64,000 bases of DNA from Linum tenue (lineage: Eukaryota > Streptophyta > Magnoliopsida > Malpighiales > Linaceae), in contig CAMGYJ010000011.1 of the NCBI GenBank assembly GCA_946122785.1, positions 38,528,513-38,592,512 of the forward strand. The letters are read 5' to 3'. Under the pieces are notes generated by a model that was not told where the DNA came from, did not search any database, and saw nothing but the letters and a program-made list of their open reading frames with translations. Below, piece after piece: positions 45,345 to 56,820 of this stretch. The translations under genes and the position numbers were made by a program. Within the stretch, counting starts at the first letter, position 1, and each line of letters starts with the position of its first letter.

Positions 45345-46241
45345 AAGAGATTAAGGGAAAATATATAAAGAAAGAGTCAAAAGACAAACTGCAATTAATA
45401 CTATCGAGTTTGACTAAATGGGTACAGAATTTATTAAATAAAATTGTTAAACTTCATACAACAATGGTCACAATATGAAATATAAAATCACATAGTAAAA
45501 GTCATTGTTACAAGATATTTTACAATAACCTTATTTTTAATGAAATTTTAATTACACCACGGCATAGGCAATCTGATGGATTGGAGCAGTGTCAATCCAT
45601 TTAAAAAAAAAAACGTACGTACTAGCCGGTTGCTTTAGAGGGTTCACTTGTTTGTCTTGCTTGCATGCCCTGGTTGGAGCAATTGGTTGCTTTCCAGCTT
45701 ACACGATATTTATCACCTAAATTATAATCTTTTAAAATGAGGTAAACCGTTGTGGTCAAGGTTGTTAAAAATACTCCTCGTTTCTGAATCTCTGTTTCTC
45801 TATAGTTAATCTCAATCTAATAGTTAAAAAGTTGGAATACAACTACTAATTTGAACTGATATTTTTCGCTATAATGCTTTCAAGTTTAGTAATTTTTGAG
45901 TTATTGTTTCTTTATATTTTTAGCGGGCCAAATTGTTTTCTTTGCACTTCAATTACTTATAATGCATGCCTCTGCACTGATAAGAAACCTATACAGCTAG
46001 TTTTCAATCTTTATTTTTGAAAACAAATGACTAAAATAGAGAAAGCGAAACTTAAACTAATTAAATAATTTAAAATGACCCTAAGTTTAATGTTAATGAT
46101 TGTTCAAGCAAGCCCATATATATGATTATATGTGTCATGTATGACAAAGAATACGAATAAGAAAAAATTGCTTTCGTAGTTTGGTTTGTGAGTAACTTGT
46201 CCATCAATTCTAACCTACGTATACGGACTGCCTTCCAATCC
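45345..46241. other. Intergenic DNA between two hAT elements
   Basis: AT-rich, no supported gene. Confidence 0.4.
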
Positions 46242-46249
46242 ACGTGAAG

Positions 46250-47179
46250 TAGGGGTGGGCATTGGTGCGGTCGGACCGCACCAAATCACACCGAATTGTA
46301 TATGCGGTCAAACCGGATCGCACCGTTAAGCTTGCGGTCCAACATGCGGTCTACATTTTATGCGGTTCGCGGTTTGCGGTCGGATCAAACCGAAACCGCG
46401 CGGTCGCGGTTCAAAACCGCAATCCGCTAAGGTTTCATTTTGAGTTTTGAATCCTTTAATAGAGAGGAGTATCACTTCTACAACTTCACCACATGAGAAT
46501 TCAAGGAGCTTGCCGTCGGCTGAGAAGATGAAATCGCTGCGATCCCAAGCTTTGTAGAGCTGGCTACTGCCTCTTCAAGAATGTAACGAGTTGCCACTGC
46601 TCCGCATGTTATGCTCTGTTTTTTGAGGAAGTAAAGTTCATTCTTTGTTTTGTTTCTTTCTTTCGAGTGCTTGTTAATTAAGCAGAAGCCATGGGTTTAA
46701 CTTTACGGCATATATGTTTCCTTTCACCATGGCCGTCCCTTCCAGCATCTTTGATTCTTGATCAGCAAAATGTTTGTCCAGACAACACTTTCAATTTATG
46801 CTCTGTCTTTTTGTGGAAATAAAGTTCAAGCTTCTTTTGTTTCTTTCGAGTGCTTGTTAAGCAGAAGCCATGGGTAATTTGCAGCATGTCTGTTTCCTTT
46901 CACCATGGCCTTCCCTTCCAACATCTTTGAGTTGGACGATCATGAGTGTAGAAAGTCTGACTTGTCAATTCAATCATGAATATTGTAGGTTCATATTACA
47001 TTGCGGTGGAATATGCGGTGCGGTTTGAACCGCACCAAATCGCTTATTTAAGCGGTTTGGTTTGACCGCACCGATTAAATGCGGTCTACTATGCGGTGCG
47101 GTCCAAATAACATGCGGTGCGATGCGGTCTATGTCAATACGGTGCGGTGCGGTTCGAACCGCACCAATGCCCACCCCTA
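46250..47179. mobile_element. hAT element with TGCGGT subterminal repeats
   Basis: Perfect 8-bp TSD ACGTGAAG (46242-46249 and 47180-47187). The terminal inverted repeats are identical for 22 bp and begin TAGGGGTGGGCATTGG. TGCGGT or its complement ACCGCA occurs many times within about 180 bp of each end, consistent with arrays of transposase-binding sites. The interior holds a ~189-bp imperfect tandem duplication (copies starting near 46607 and 46796). No transposase is encoded. Confidence 0.92.
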
Positions 47180-47187
47180 ACGTGAAG

Positions 47188-47548
47188 TAATTGTCCATGT
47201 CATTCTTTAATTATGTAACATATATACCATACCTTGTATGACTAATACTAGCTACTTCCTGTATATATCAGCAGACAGCTTAACTACTTAATTAATTGCT
47301 TATATATGTTTAAATTTTTTTCATCACCAAATTAAATTCTCATCGCAACACTACCATCACAATCACATTGAACAACTAAATTAAATCAGTAGCATTCAAT
47401 TTGTACAAACATATATATGTGTGGAAGAGAAGGAGTAGTACAACGTAAGTTACAACAAACAAGCACAAATTAGAGTGTTGTTTGAATCTACAAAAACAAC
47501 AACAAAAAGTTAATGCGAGAAAAGATCAATATAATGTATTTCATAAGG
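47188..47548. other. 3' flank of the MYB gene
   Basis: AT-rich; it should contain the 3' UTR of the minus-strand MYB gene. No specific signal could be fixed. Confidence 0.4.
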
Positions 47549-48834
47549 TCAAGATGAAGGTATACCCACACCCAGAAAATCAATGAAGCTGGGAGCATCA
47601 TCGTGGTCGCCGTCGTCTTCTTCTGCTTGCTCTGTCGTCATCACCTGATTACGAAATCCATCACTACTACTCGAGGATAATAATATTAATTCTCGATGAT
47701 CAACAACATCCCCAATTCCCTTCTTCCTCATCTTGTTGCCACCATCATTAGTAACATCTTTCTCTTCATTACCATCATCCCTAACCCTCAAATGCCCAAA
47801 GGCCGGGCTGGGAATTACCACTCTGCAGGCCCGGTTATTATACGACCCGGCCCAACTCCACAAGCTCCCAGGGGCGATATTGTTAGTGTTACTACTCGGA
47901 CAATTGGAGCAATAAGTGGAGTAGTAATCTCTCAATGGCTTCTGCTGCCTCCAACGATGGTTATAGACATTGTTAACGTTGTGGTTGGAGCTGCTGATCA
48001 TTGACCATGGCGTCCTTGGTTGCTGATAGTGGTGGTGGTGGTGGAGTTTGGAGTGTTGTTCCCTTTGCCTGCGGGCGGTGAGGACGTGGCAGTGGTTCTT
48101 GACGGCGTTATCGGTGCGGCCGGGGAAGAGGCGGGCGATGAGGGACCACTTGTTGCCGTGGATGCGGTGAGCGGTCAGCAGCCTCTCCTCTTCTGCCTCG
48201 GTGAAGGGTCTTGTGTTGATCCTGGGGTCAAGTTGGTTGAACCACCTCAATCGGCAGCTCTTCCCTGCAACATATTAAATCAAACCCCATCAATCTATCT
48301 GGCTATTTTCCACAAAGCAACCAAGCAAGCTACCTGTTGTGCCTTAACGTCTCTCTCAAGTCTCGATCTGACAACTCCGGTTTATCGGGACCAACTAATT
48401 CTTCGTATTTTTTTCTATACTTTTTTCAAAAATCAAGAGCAATACACAACTATCATTTTTGACAAACTAGCTAATCGCCAAATCGATACTCGGATCATAC
48501 TTTAGTACTATTCAGTCACTTCTTCCTTCGTTGGCTTAGTTAGTTATTAAGATTTCTAAGAACCCTAGCTAGAGCTAGGAAGGAAGCCATGGTGGAGAGG
48601 AGTCGGTAGGAATAGGATACCTGATCTGCCTTGGAGCTTGTCGGCGATGGAATTCCAGTTCTGGGCACCATACTGCTCCACCAGCTGCCTCAGTTTCTCA
48701 TCTTCAGCAGGTCTCCAATGGCCTCTCTTGCAAGAAGAAGAAGAAGACTTTGAACAAGAGTTAGTGAGTGGCCTTGTTCCTGCCGAAGCCGGTAATTCAT
48801 CGCAAGAGTTGGCTGCTACATATACTTCTTCCAT
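47549..48834 (-). CDS. R2R3-MYB transcription factor, MYB52/54/56-like
   Basis: Exon 1 is 48834-48621 and exon 2 is 48264-47549. The 356-bp GT-AG intron splits the Gly codon of GRSGKSC in phase 1; the protein has 309 residues. R2 (about 38-83) has Trp40, Trp60 and Trp79. R3 (about 84-137) has Phe92, Trp111 and Cys130. The motifs [33 protein letters not shown] and [17 protein letters not shown] R3 sequence are typical of Arabidopsis subgroup 21 (MYB52/54/56/69/105/117), nuclear DNA-binding regulators linked to cell walls, organ boundaries and seed traits. Family members normally have Trp in NHWHV; here it is Cys (codon 48091-48089), which may weaken the hydrophobic core of R3. The C-terminus is His-, Asn- and Ser-rich with an acidic end ([13 protein letters not shown]), possibly an activation region. 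Frame and splice sites are intact. Confidence 0.9.
48265..48620 (-). other. Intron of the MYB gene
   Basis: Phase-1 intron with donor GTATCC after CAGATCAG and acceptor TTGCAG before GGAAGAGC. The location after GRS in R2 is a known conserved intron position in plant R2R3-MYB genes. Confidence 0.85.
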
Positions 48835-48866
48835 TTATATATGATGATCCACCGATCAATTATCAG

Positions 48867-48874
48867 TTTATATA
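48867..48874 (-). promoter_or_regulatory. Putative TATA box of the MYB gene
   Basis: Minus-strand TATATAAA lies about 35 bp upstream of the ATG, implying a very short leader if used. Another upstream start remains possible. Confidence 0.35.
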
Positions 48875-48879
48875 ACTAC

Positions 48880-49991
48880 TGCATGTATTGGCCGGGGGCA
48901 GCTGGGAGAGGAAAAGTAGCCTGCACTAGAGGGAGGGAGAACAAGAAGATGAGGGTACGTAGGGCAACGTTTTGTTTTGCTTGTGTATATTTTAGTTTAT
49001 TAATTGTTTGTTTGGCTAACGTGGTTGGTTTATTATTGTTACCTTAACTTAGCTTTAGCTTAGCTAGAGTTAAGAGTTGTGTGTGGATGAATGGATGGCA
49101 AGTCACTTTTGTTGGTTTTACACGACACTTTTAGTTAGCAACCTTGGATCACCTTACTTAATTATCTATTCCATAACTAATGCTTAACAATTATAATATT
49201 ATTTCATTCTTATGTAAATAAATTGTAGGACCTACAACCAAACTTTTATTGCATATTAATTAATTATGCTTTTTTTTTAAATATATCGATGGTAAAAATG
49301 AGGTGAACCATTTCCTAACTCTCTCCCATCATATATGAATTACATATGCAATGCACGAATAGTCTCTAAATAACGGATAGAAATGGTTTATAAATAGCAT
49401 TTTTTTTATGGACTCGTTGGTTGGTTGAAACAAGATACATTATGCAATCATAATTGAAGTACATATTGAATGCATGAATTATCTCAAAATTTATCGAAGA
49501 GATATGCAAACATATATGATTTTTTTTAATTCGATTTGTCGAGTAAAACTAAGTACGTTTCAAATGAGTCTTAGCATGAGGAGCTGCTAGTTTTGCACCG
49601 GAGGCCTATTGAGATGAAACCAATGATCACCTCCATGTGACCTTTTTGGCTAAAGAGTCTCCTTTTACTTTTTTGTTGAATTGAAACATCTATCTATAAC
49701 ACAATATTAAGCTAGCCAAAGGTTGAAATTTATGATGTGATGAACGTTTGTGACCATTATGCTTTCGAAATTCGTCATTTTAAAATAAGTTAGTTCATGT
49801 CGTTTAAAATGGCAAAATCAAAATGATCCAAGTAATTCATAGCCCTACTGCATTAGTATGTTTAAAATAAAATCAAATAAAATAAAATAAGTTGTTGCTC
49901 TCAGTAAGTTATATATATATATATAACTTGTTTGGTTTCCCTTTTCTTTTTTACTTAGTAGTCGGTCCCCCTGATGATGAGACAAGACAAC
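48880..49991. other. Upstream region of the MYB gene and intergenic DNA
   Basis: No coding feature. A short (AT)n tract occurs near 49911-49926. Confidence 0.4.
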
Positions 49992-49999
49992 CATGGTAC

Positions 50000-50551
50000 T
50001 AGGGATGGCAAAAATATCCGTAACCGTGGATATCCGCCCGAATCCGACCTTATTGGATAGGATAAAACTCAAACTCAAACGAATTTTAGAGGGTACGGGT
50101 AAAACCCGAATCCGAACATTGCGGGTAATGGGTGGGGCATGATTTTCTCACTATCCAACCCGAACCTGCCCGATATACACATGCATAAATTTTTTGTAGA
50201 AAAATCATAATTTTTCTCTAACATATTTTATATTTAGCATATAAATATAATTTTTTCATAAAATTGTGTTGTTTTAATGAATTTTCTGCATTCTAGTGAA
50301 TTTTTGTCATAATTTTTGTCTTACGTAATGCGAGAATACATGTAAATATTAACATATTGGTTGGAGTTATAAGGAGAAACTATTATCCATGGATAACCGT
50401 GGATACCCGAAACCCGAACGGGTATGAGCATGATTTTGATTTTCTACCCGTTTCTTATCTGGGTATAGGTATGGGTAAAACCCGAACTACTTTAGATAGG
50501 GTAACATATATGCACTATATCTGTCCCCAACCCGACCCATTGCCATCCCTA
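50000..50551. mobile_element. hAT element, TAGGGATGGCAA type
   Basis: Perfect 8-bp TSD CATGGTAC (49992-49999 and 50552-50559). The 12-bp terminal inverted repeats are TAGGGATGGCAA. Subterminal zones are rich in ATCCG and ACCCG motifs, and the interior is AT-rich and non-coding. Its right end is identical over 27 bp to that of 16047-16740. Confidence 0.92.
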
Positions 50552-50559
50552 CATGGTAC

Positions 50560-51587
50560 TACGTTAAAATCAAAAAACAAACCCATCACCTCCCAGCTAT
50601 AGCTAGCTAGCCACCTATATGTACATGTTTGCAAAGCAATAATATTACTTGAACGATAGATCTCTCTCTATACTATCTCTCACTATAATTTTGGTTAGAA
50701 ACAGTTAACAATGACAGCTCTCCCAGCTGCAAAGACTACTTTCCTAATTATTACTTTGATTAGCAACTTAATCACCCACCAAAATTTAACGGTGAAGCCA
50801 CCCCCCACTGATCCCTTAATTCCCACTGATGATAATGACATGACTGCTCATTAGTTCATTGATACCCTTCCAAGTTTCACTGCTGTTGACTAATTATTCC
50901 CTTTTGTGAATCACTAACTTTGTTTTCAAAATCGAACCGGATTAAGAATCGGAGTTAGTAGTTTGTGGTTCACCAATTAATCAATGTAGAATTGTTGATT
51001 AATTATTTTTAAAACCGTTCATGCGCTATAATATAAAAATAATATATAATATACTAATTTAGTACTGAATTTATCACTAATCATAAACAATTTCAAATTC
51101 ATATAATGTAATCAAAATTCAAACAATCATCCAAACTATTCACACAAAAATACAAAAAAAAAGAGTATTTAATTCAACTTAGTAAGAGTGGTAAATGGTA
51201 ATCCATAATAGAGCAAAAAAAAGCCAACAAGGAGGTTGAGAAATGACGAAAATAAAGTGTAAATAAAATTAGTAATTCATGTGGATGGTCTTAATTAGTT
51301 TAACTTAAATATTTTTTTCCTTAATTTTTGTGATTAAAATAGTGAACCAGTCGAATTCGGGTGGTTCATCTGATTCCAAATCAAAGCGTTAAAAATGGTT
51401 CGGTTCATCCTAGCTGTCCTAACAAATGAATCGAACCATTTTTGTAACTAGTTTGATGGTTCTGCTTGTCCAGCCGCTAATAACTAAGTTCTTATAAGAA
51501 TTATTATTAACTAAGTAGTCATATTAATATGTAGGTCAAATATTATAAATACATAGCCATAAATTTTTATATACATAATTTATTTAT
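50560..51587. other. AT-rich intergenic DNA
   Basis: No supported gene. Phrases such as GGTTCGGTTCATCC near 51395 suggest decayed hAT ends, but no element can be delimited. Confidence 0.35.
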
Positions 51588-51684
51588 ATGCCATTTGCTG
51601 TCACAAAGTTTTTCCGTTTTGGGGAGATGGATCATCAGAGAGAAGAAGCAGTCTTTGCTGCAGTTGTGGTAGATGAATATATAG
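51588..51684 (+). pseudogene. Exon-like coding fragment, family unknown
   Basis: The frame reads FFRFGEMDHQREEAVFAAV and VVDEYIG, followed by a GTGAGC donor-like sequence. It is less AT-rich than its flanks and has a convincing amino-acid pattern, but no partner exon is found and the family is not recognised. The frame continues past the donor to a stop at 51791 without further sense. Confidence 0.25.
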
Positions 51685-51791
51685 GTGAGCTGAAATTGAA
51701 GTCCTCCAAACTTCATTGTTTCATTCATAAAAAAAAAACCATCCATTCTAAAATTCTTAGCTACGACAAGAACTGTGAACCTCTATATTAA

Positions 51792-52480
51792 GTATAATTA
51801 ATACGTGACCAAATTAACAATGGTAAGTATCTTCCTAGATCCCGAGGCGGTTTAATAAGTTCATAAAGCGTAACTTAGGGATAGATGAGAAATATTGTGC
51901 TACGAGAATCAGTTTGCGACTTTATTCCTTTCTTTGTATGTATAGACAATATTAACCAACCATTCTTAGACTAATTTTCGTCGAATCGAGGATCGCAATA
52001 ACGCGTACGGGTGCACAGGGTCCTGGCACTCCTTGATGGGTTAAATTGCCAATTGGTAGACTATTTATAGTCATTCTCCTACTACCCTCTCTTGTCTTCT
52101 TAAAACCTATTAAGAATCAATCATAAACAAATGATGCCATTTTTTTTCCCCTTCATTTCTAACCTCTCTCGCTCTAAATCATAACTTTTTCGTCGATGCC
52201 TAATTTCTAAACCGTCTCTCTAGTCTCTATCCATTCTAAATTGCTCCGTTCTCCCATTTTCTTATCTACGTTATTGATTAACAGGTCTACGACACTGGAA
52301 ACTAGATAATTTTTCTTTAGCTTATTATTATTAATATATAAATTGAAAGTGAAGTTATTGTTGCCTAATTTTTCTTTAGCTTATTATTAATATATATATA
52401 AACTAGATAATTTTTCGTTATGCGAGTCTAGTGAATTGCATTGGTTTGAGTTAGATTTGTTTGGGGAAAGCAAACAATTA
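51792..52480. other. Intergenic DNA without recognised features
   Basis: No supported gene or bounded repeat. The phrase TTTTTCTTTAGCTTATTATTA is repeated near 52313 and 52370, a small local duplication. Confidence 0.35.
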
Positions 52481-52960
52481 AGTGTGGGGAAATTGATACT
52501 GGTAAAAAATATATATGTTTAGATCCCCATATCTTGATTGTTTGACTCGGTAAAACTCATTCTTCAGCCTATTTTACGCTAGATTTTTCTTTTTTGTCAT
52601 ATTTCAGATCTTAGTGCGTACATGAAGACAAAGGTAACATAAAATCTTATATCACGGCCATGGCGGTGACTCTCACCTCCAGGCCGTGAGGTGAACAAGA
52701 AGACAGGAGGAAAACACAAGTTACATCCGCAACTTCAAAAGCCACCGTTGTGGGTGTGACTTCACACCAAACCATGACTTGCCCCCTAATGATAAATGAA
52801 ACAAGCGAGTTTTGGGCAAGTCACAACCTAATCCATGTTCGTGGCCCAAACCCGTGAACCAGGCTATGAGCCATGCTCTGCACTCGGGTATAAAAGTTTG
52901 TTTTGTGAGTTTTGAGAGAGAGCTAGATTTTTCAGTCAAAAACATCAAAGGTAACGTGTT
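52481..52960 (+). repeat. LTR fragment related to the Gypsy-like element, plus strand
   Basis: A polypurine tract AGTGTGGGGAAAT (52481-52493) precedes TGATACTGG. Following blocks such as CATATCTTGATTG, TTTGACTCGG and TTTTACGCTAGATTT match the LTR at 21430-21588 read on its own strand. No second LTR or pol sequence is nearby; the right end is approximate. Confidence 0.5.
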
Positions 52961-53990
52961 AAACCGTTCAATGACATGATGGTCTCAATTTTGTTATAAT
53001 AATTAACATAATTAATGAAATTTATCATGTCATTTTTGCAACTAATATCATCAAATAAAGTTTTTCACAAAAAATCATTTAAGTTTTCAAGCTCATTTGG
53101 AGAAAAAGGATTTGTACTATATATTCATTGAATCCATAGATCCAGCAGAAAATTATATTTTATTATTGTTTTTGTAACGCGGATTTTAGATTCAAAGATT
53201 TCAAATTTCTTAAATCTAGAGATATCAAATTTCTCATAATTATATAGGTTTTATATCTTGATATGTGAGATTTTTTCTCCTACTTTACTTTTTTTTTGTT
53301 TTGTTTTGTTTCTCCCATTAAATATCCTTACCATCAAATTCTCAGTATTTTGAGTCAAGTCCGATTCTTTTAGTTAAGGGTAAACATGTGATTTTATATG
53401 AAAATAGAATTTCTATTATTCTTGAATATTAACAACTCACATTTAATTACCAAACAAAACAAAATTTAAATTGATTTTAAAAAATCCGGAGAGTTAGAAT
53501 TTTTGAATTGTTTACAATTTAGAGATTAAGGCTAAATTCTCCGAACGTGTTATATGATTGAAGGATTTACGGTTGAGGAATCATGGTTATGGTTTAGCGT
53601 TTATGATTTGAGGTTTAGGTATAGGATCCAAAATTGAACGTTTAGAGCTTAGCATAATGCATTTATTAGATTTGATCATTTATTTTATCATCATATTAAG
53701 CCAATTCGACTAATTAAAATTCAAAATCTTAAATCTAATTTTCGAATTGAATACATAGTATGCACTCGTTATTGTAAGGATAGGAAAGGGCTGGTAATGG
53801 AATGTCATTATTGTTTCCTATCTTATGTCGCTTGCAAAATGTAGCAACTTACATTTGATGATGGAAACTTGGAAAAAAAACGTACATGGAAAACTTTACA
53901 GTTTGACCTTGATTTGTACATTACGTTTTTCATGTATATACATTATTAGTAAAAGGATATGATTCCCTCTTGCTAGAGTTTGACACTTGA
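52961..53990. other. AT-rich intergenic DNA
   Basis: No gene or bounded repeat supported. Confidence 0.4.
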
Positions 53991-53998
53991 CCTACCAC

Positions 53999-54348
53999 CA
54001 TAGTTAGTAAAATACGGTACGGGAAAGTTACGTAAAAGATACGTATGGGCATTATACTTCATCTTTAAGCTAAAATTATGTTTAATAGTACGTTAATAGT
54101 CATAAATATATAAAATTAATCATTTTAAAAATAAATAAATATATAAATAATAGTAAAGTTAACAATTTAATTCGTAAAATACGGATAATAAACGTGTTAT
54201 AATGGTTTTATACGTGTTTAGTACGGGAACCATGAAATGAACGGGGGAAAATGAAACGGTTTGACAATAATACGGATACGGAAGTTTTAACGGATAAAGT
54301 ACGTACGGGTACATATACGTGTATTAAACGGAGTATTTACTAACTATG
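53999..54348. mobile_element. 350-bp hAT MITE, CATAGTTAGTAAA type
   Basis: Perfect 8-bp TSD CCTACCAC (53991-53998 and 54349-54356). The ends are inverted repeats CATAGTTAGTAAAATAC and, from the right, CATAGTTAGTAAATAC. Subterminal ACGGTACGGG and ACGTATGGG motifs are frequent. A truncated inverted relative lies at 6455-6609. Confidence 0.88.
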
Positions 54349-54356
54349 CCTACCAC

Positions 54357-55356
54357 TACTTAATTACCTCAATGTTCAGTATCAAAACCACTAATTTCCA
54401 TTCTTTGCTAAACTCATAAGCATCATATACCTCTTTTGTTTACTCTATTCAGTGTCATGACTCATGACTCATGAGGAAACTATTGAATTTGGTTCCAGCC
54501 TTGTTGAACTATGGGCTTGACACTACACATGGAAACACAATGGGTCATCTAGACAATATATTAACATGTACGCCGCCTCAAACTCAACTTCGAAGTTGTT
54601 GCCCACCCTTATTCAGGTTGTGCTTACGTGATTTGGTAGTGCCGCGGATAACTGTCAACACCTAGTCATTGATCTTTAGCATCATGGGTTGCCAACTCAT
54701 ATCTGTCCAAACTGCTAGTTACTTGAGACAATCTGTTTTTGGTTCTTAACATCAACCTGTTACGTGCACTTTTTGCACGAATACGATTTAGAAAGAAAGA
54801 CCGGAATAGGAAGAAGAATGAAGGAAAGATAGTTAGATTGGAAGAAGAGAAGTGTTCTCCTTAATGACGAGAACGGAACCCCTAAGCTTTTTTCGAGGAA
54901 AGCTAACCTCCAACGAGACTCTTGTCTTTTACATTTTTCTTCTCTACCTTCTTCAACCTTAACCACATTCTTAAATAGTAAACCAATAGCTAATCTAACT
55001 AAAAACTAGGGAGTTAGCCGATAACCCTCCCCTTAATTTTAATTAACCACTAACACAATAATCCTACTAACCCACGTCTAACAATAATCAAATCCTAATT
55101 CTAATGAAAAAATTAAATTAATTAAATCACATAACACAACCTCCATGGAAATACAATCGAAGGGGGTTAAGAATTCCTAGAATGAGATTTTAGACATTTG
55201 TGTGATCCCTATGCCTGCCAATTGGGGCTAGAGTGAAGAGGAAGCTCAGCCATATTAATGCAGTTGCATCTACTACCATAAACGATACCCATGTACACAA
55301 TCAATATAACCGACTGGAAAATTTCAACAAATTTGTTGCGTCATTCTCTACTGCAT
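54357..55356. other. Intergenic DNA
   Basis: Short frames on both strands show no domain. Nothing is supported. Confidence 0.4.
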
Positions 55357-55364
55357 CCTGCTAG

Positions 55365-56029
55365 TAGGGGTGGAAATCGGTACGGTATCGGTATCCCAAT
55401 ACCAAATACCGAAATCCCGAATACCGAATTACACCCTGAAATCAATCCCAATCCCAATCCCTAAATAATTTCGGTATCCCAATCCCAATCCCTAAATATT
55501 TCGGTATCCCAATCGGTACCTCGGTATCCCAATCGGTATTATCAAATACAAAATTAATTACCTTTGCCATTAATAATTAAATATATAAATTAGATTTTAT
55601 TTTTTAATTTAGGGCAAAGAGACTAAGCAAAGAGTCTTGAGTTTCCTAGAGCTAACATCTCAAGTTTTTGTAATTGGTAATCTTTAATTTGATGAATTTG
55701 AGGTTGAGAAACGACTAATACTAGTGTGAAATAGTTATATAATGATCTATGTATAATTAAATGGCACTCTTGGTGGTTGAGGGTCGCGTAGTAGTGAATG
55801 AGAGAGTCTAGTTGAGAGGATAAAATACACACTAGCTTATATTTCGGTATTGATCGGTATTTCGGTATACCGATCTCAATCCCGTAATCCCTAATACCGA
55901 ATAACAATTGAAACTCAATCCCAATCCCAATCCCACAAAAAATTACGTGTATTCGGTAATACCAAATATAGACAAATTCGGTACGGTATTCGGTATATCC
56001 CAAATACTGGTACCAAACTTCCAGCCCTA
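55365..56029. mobile_element. hAT element with GGTATCCCAATC subterminal repeats
   Basis: Perfect 8-bp TSD CCTGCTAG (55357-55364 and 56030-56037). Ends TAGGGGTGGAAATCGGTA and, from the right, TAGGGCTGGAAGTTTGGTA. Both flanks are packed with TCGGTATCCCAATC or AATCCCAATCCC iterations. No transposase; the minus-strand frame at 55623-56003 crosses these repeats and is not considered real. Confidence 0.88.
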
Positions 56030-56154
56030 CCTGCTAGGGTCATTTTCATCGAACCAAATCACAAGTCAGCCTTCTTCCACCAACGGTAATCCCATTTCCC
56101 CACACTGTAATGCCCCATGAGGAGGCCATGACAGTAGAACAGCCAGTTCACGCC

Positions 56155-56310
56155 TAGGCCTGTCAATCCGGTTTCGGGTTTTCGGGTTAACCCGAACCCG
56201 AACCGGTTTTTTCATTCTCGGTTTTGGTTTTTTCGGGTCCAACCCGATATCAATTGTGTCGGTTTCGGGTTACTGAAACCCGCAAACCCGCAAGTAGATA
56301 CTCGGCCAGT
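56155..56310. mobile_element. Single end of a hAT-like element
   Basis: It begins TAGGCCTGTCAATCCGG and continues with ACCCGAACCCG-type repeats, like the subterminal zones of the hAT elements above. No matching right end or TSD is visible. Confidence 0.35.
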
Positions 56311-56662
56311 GGGACTTACGCTGCTGTCGTTTTGGGAAGGAGAGTCTTCCTCAGGCTGCCCTAGCTCTGTAACAGAGCCTCTGTTTTCGTCTTCGCCAAA
56401 CGAAGCAGCCGCAGTCTTCGTCTTCTCCAAACGAACAGAGCTCCCTCACCGTCACCAGTCGCCACCATCATCGTCCTCGCCGTCGCCGCCAGCTAATTTG
56501 TAGGCTGCTCTCCACTCCACCCACTGCAAGTCTGCAACCCCTGTTCCTCCTCCGCCTCTGTTTCGGCCCCAATCTGGAAAACCACTACTCCCTTCACCAA
56601 GACGACAGCAATTCACCCACCACGCCGATATCAAACCCCCTCCAACCATCAACAACCAGTCA

Positions 56663-56820
56663 TTCTCCGTCGTCGGATCGTGCCGGGGCCTTGTCTGCCT
56701 GATATCAAACCCCCTCCAACCATCAACAACCAGTCATTCTCCTTCAATCGGCAGAACCTTCACTCTCCCCCGACCGGGCGTCACCTTCGAGACCCACGGC
56801 GGGTTCGAACATGGAATCCC
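56663..56820 (+). pseudogene. F-box-associated (FBA) domain fragment
   Basis: The frame reads FSVVGSCRGLVCL (56663-56701) and, after a short insertion, SIGRTFTLPRPGVTFETHGG (from 56744). These are the signature blocks of plant F-box-associated domains (VVGSCNGLVCL, then NPS-R----LP-P-VTFETHGG-E---GFG). No F-box precedes it, and stops follow after about 56860. A 42-bp sequence is duplicated with 74-bp spacing (56627-56668 and 56701-56742) and produces the insertion. The CACTA element starts 180 bp downstream. This is a broken relic, unrelated in type to the DUF295 F-box gene at 36341. Confidence 0.65.

Noticed and set aside
48020..48505. Plus-strand 161-codon frame opposite MYB exon 2
   Set aside because: It is antisense to the MYB exon and crosses its intron; composition is random.
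55623..56003. Minus-strand 126-codon frame
   Set aside because: It is built from Tyr/Ile/Gly codons of the hAT subterminal repeat; not a protein gene.
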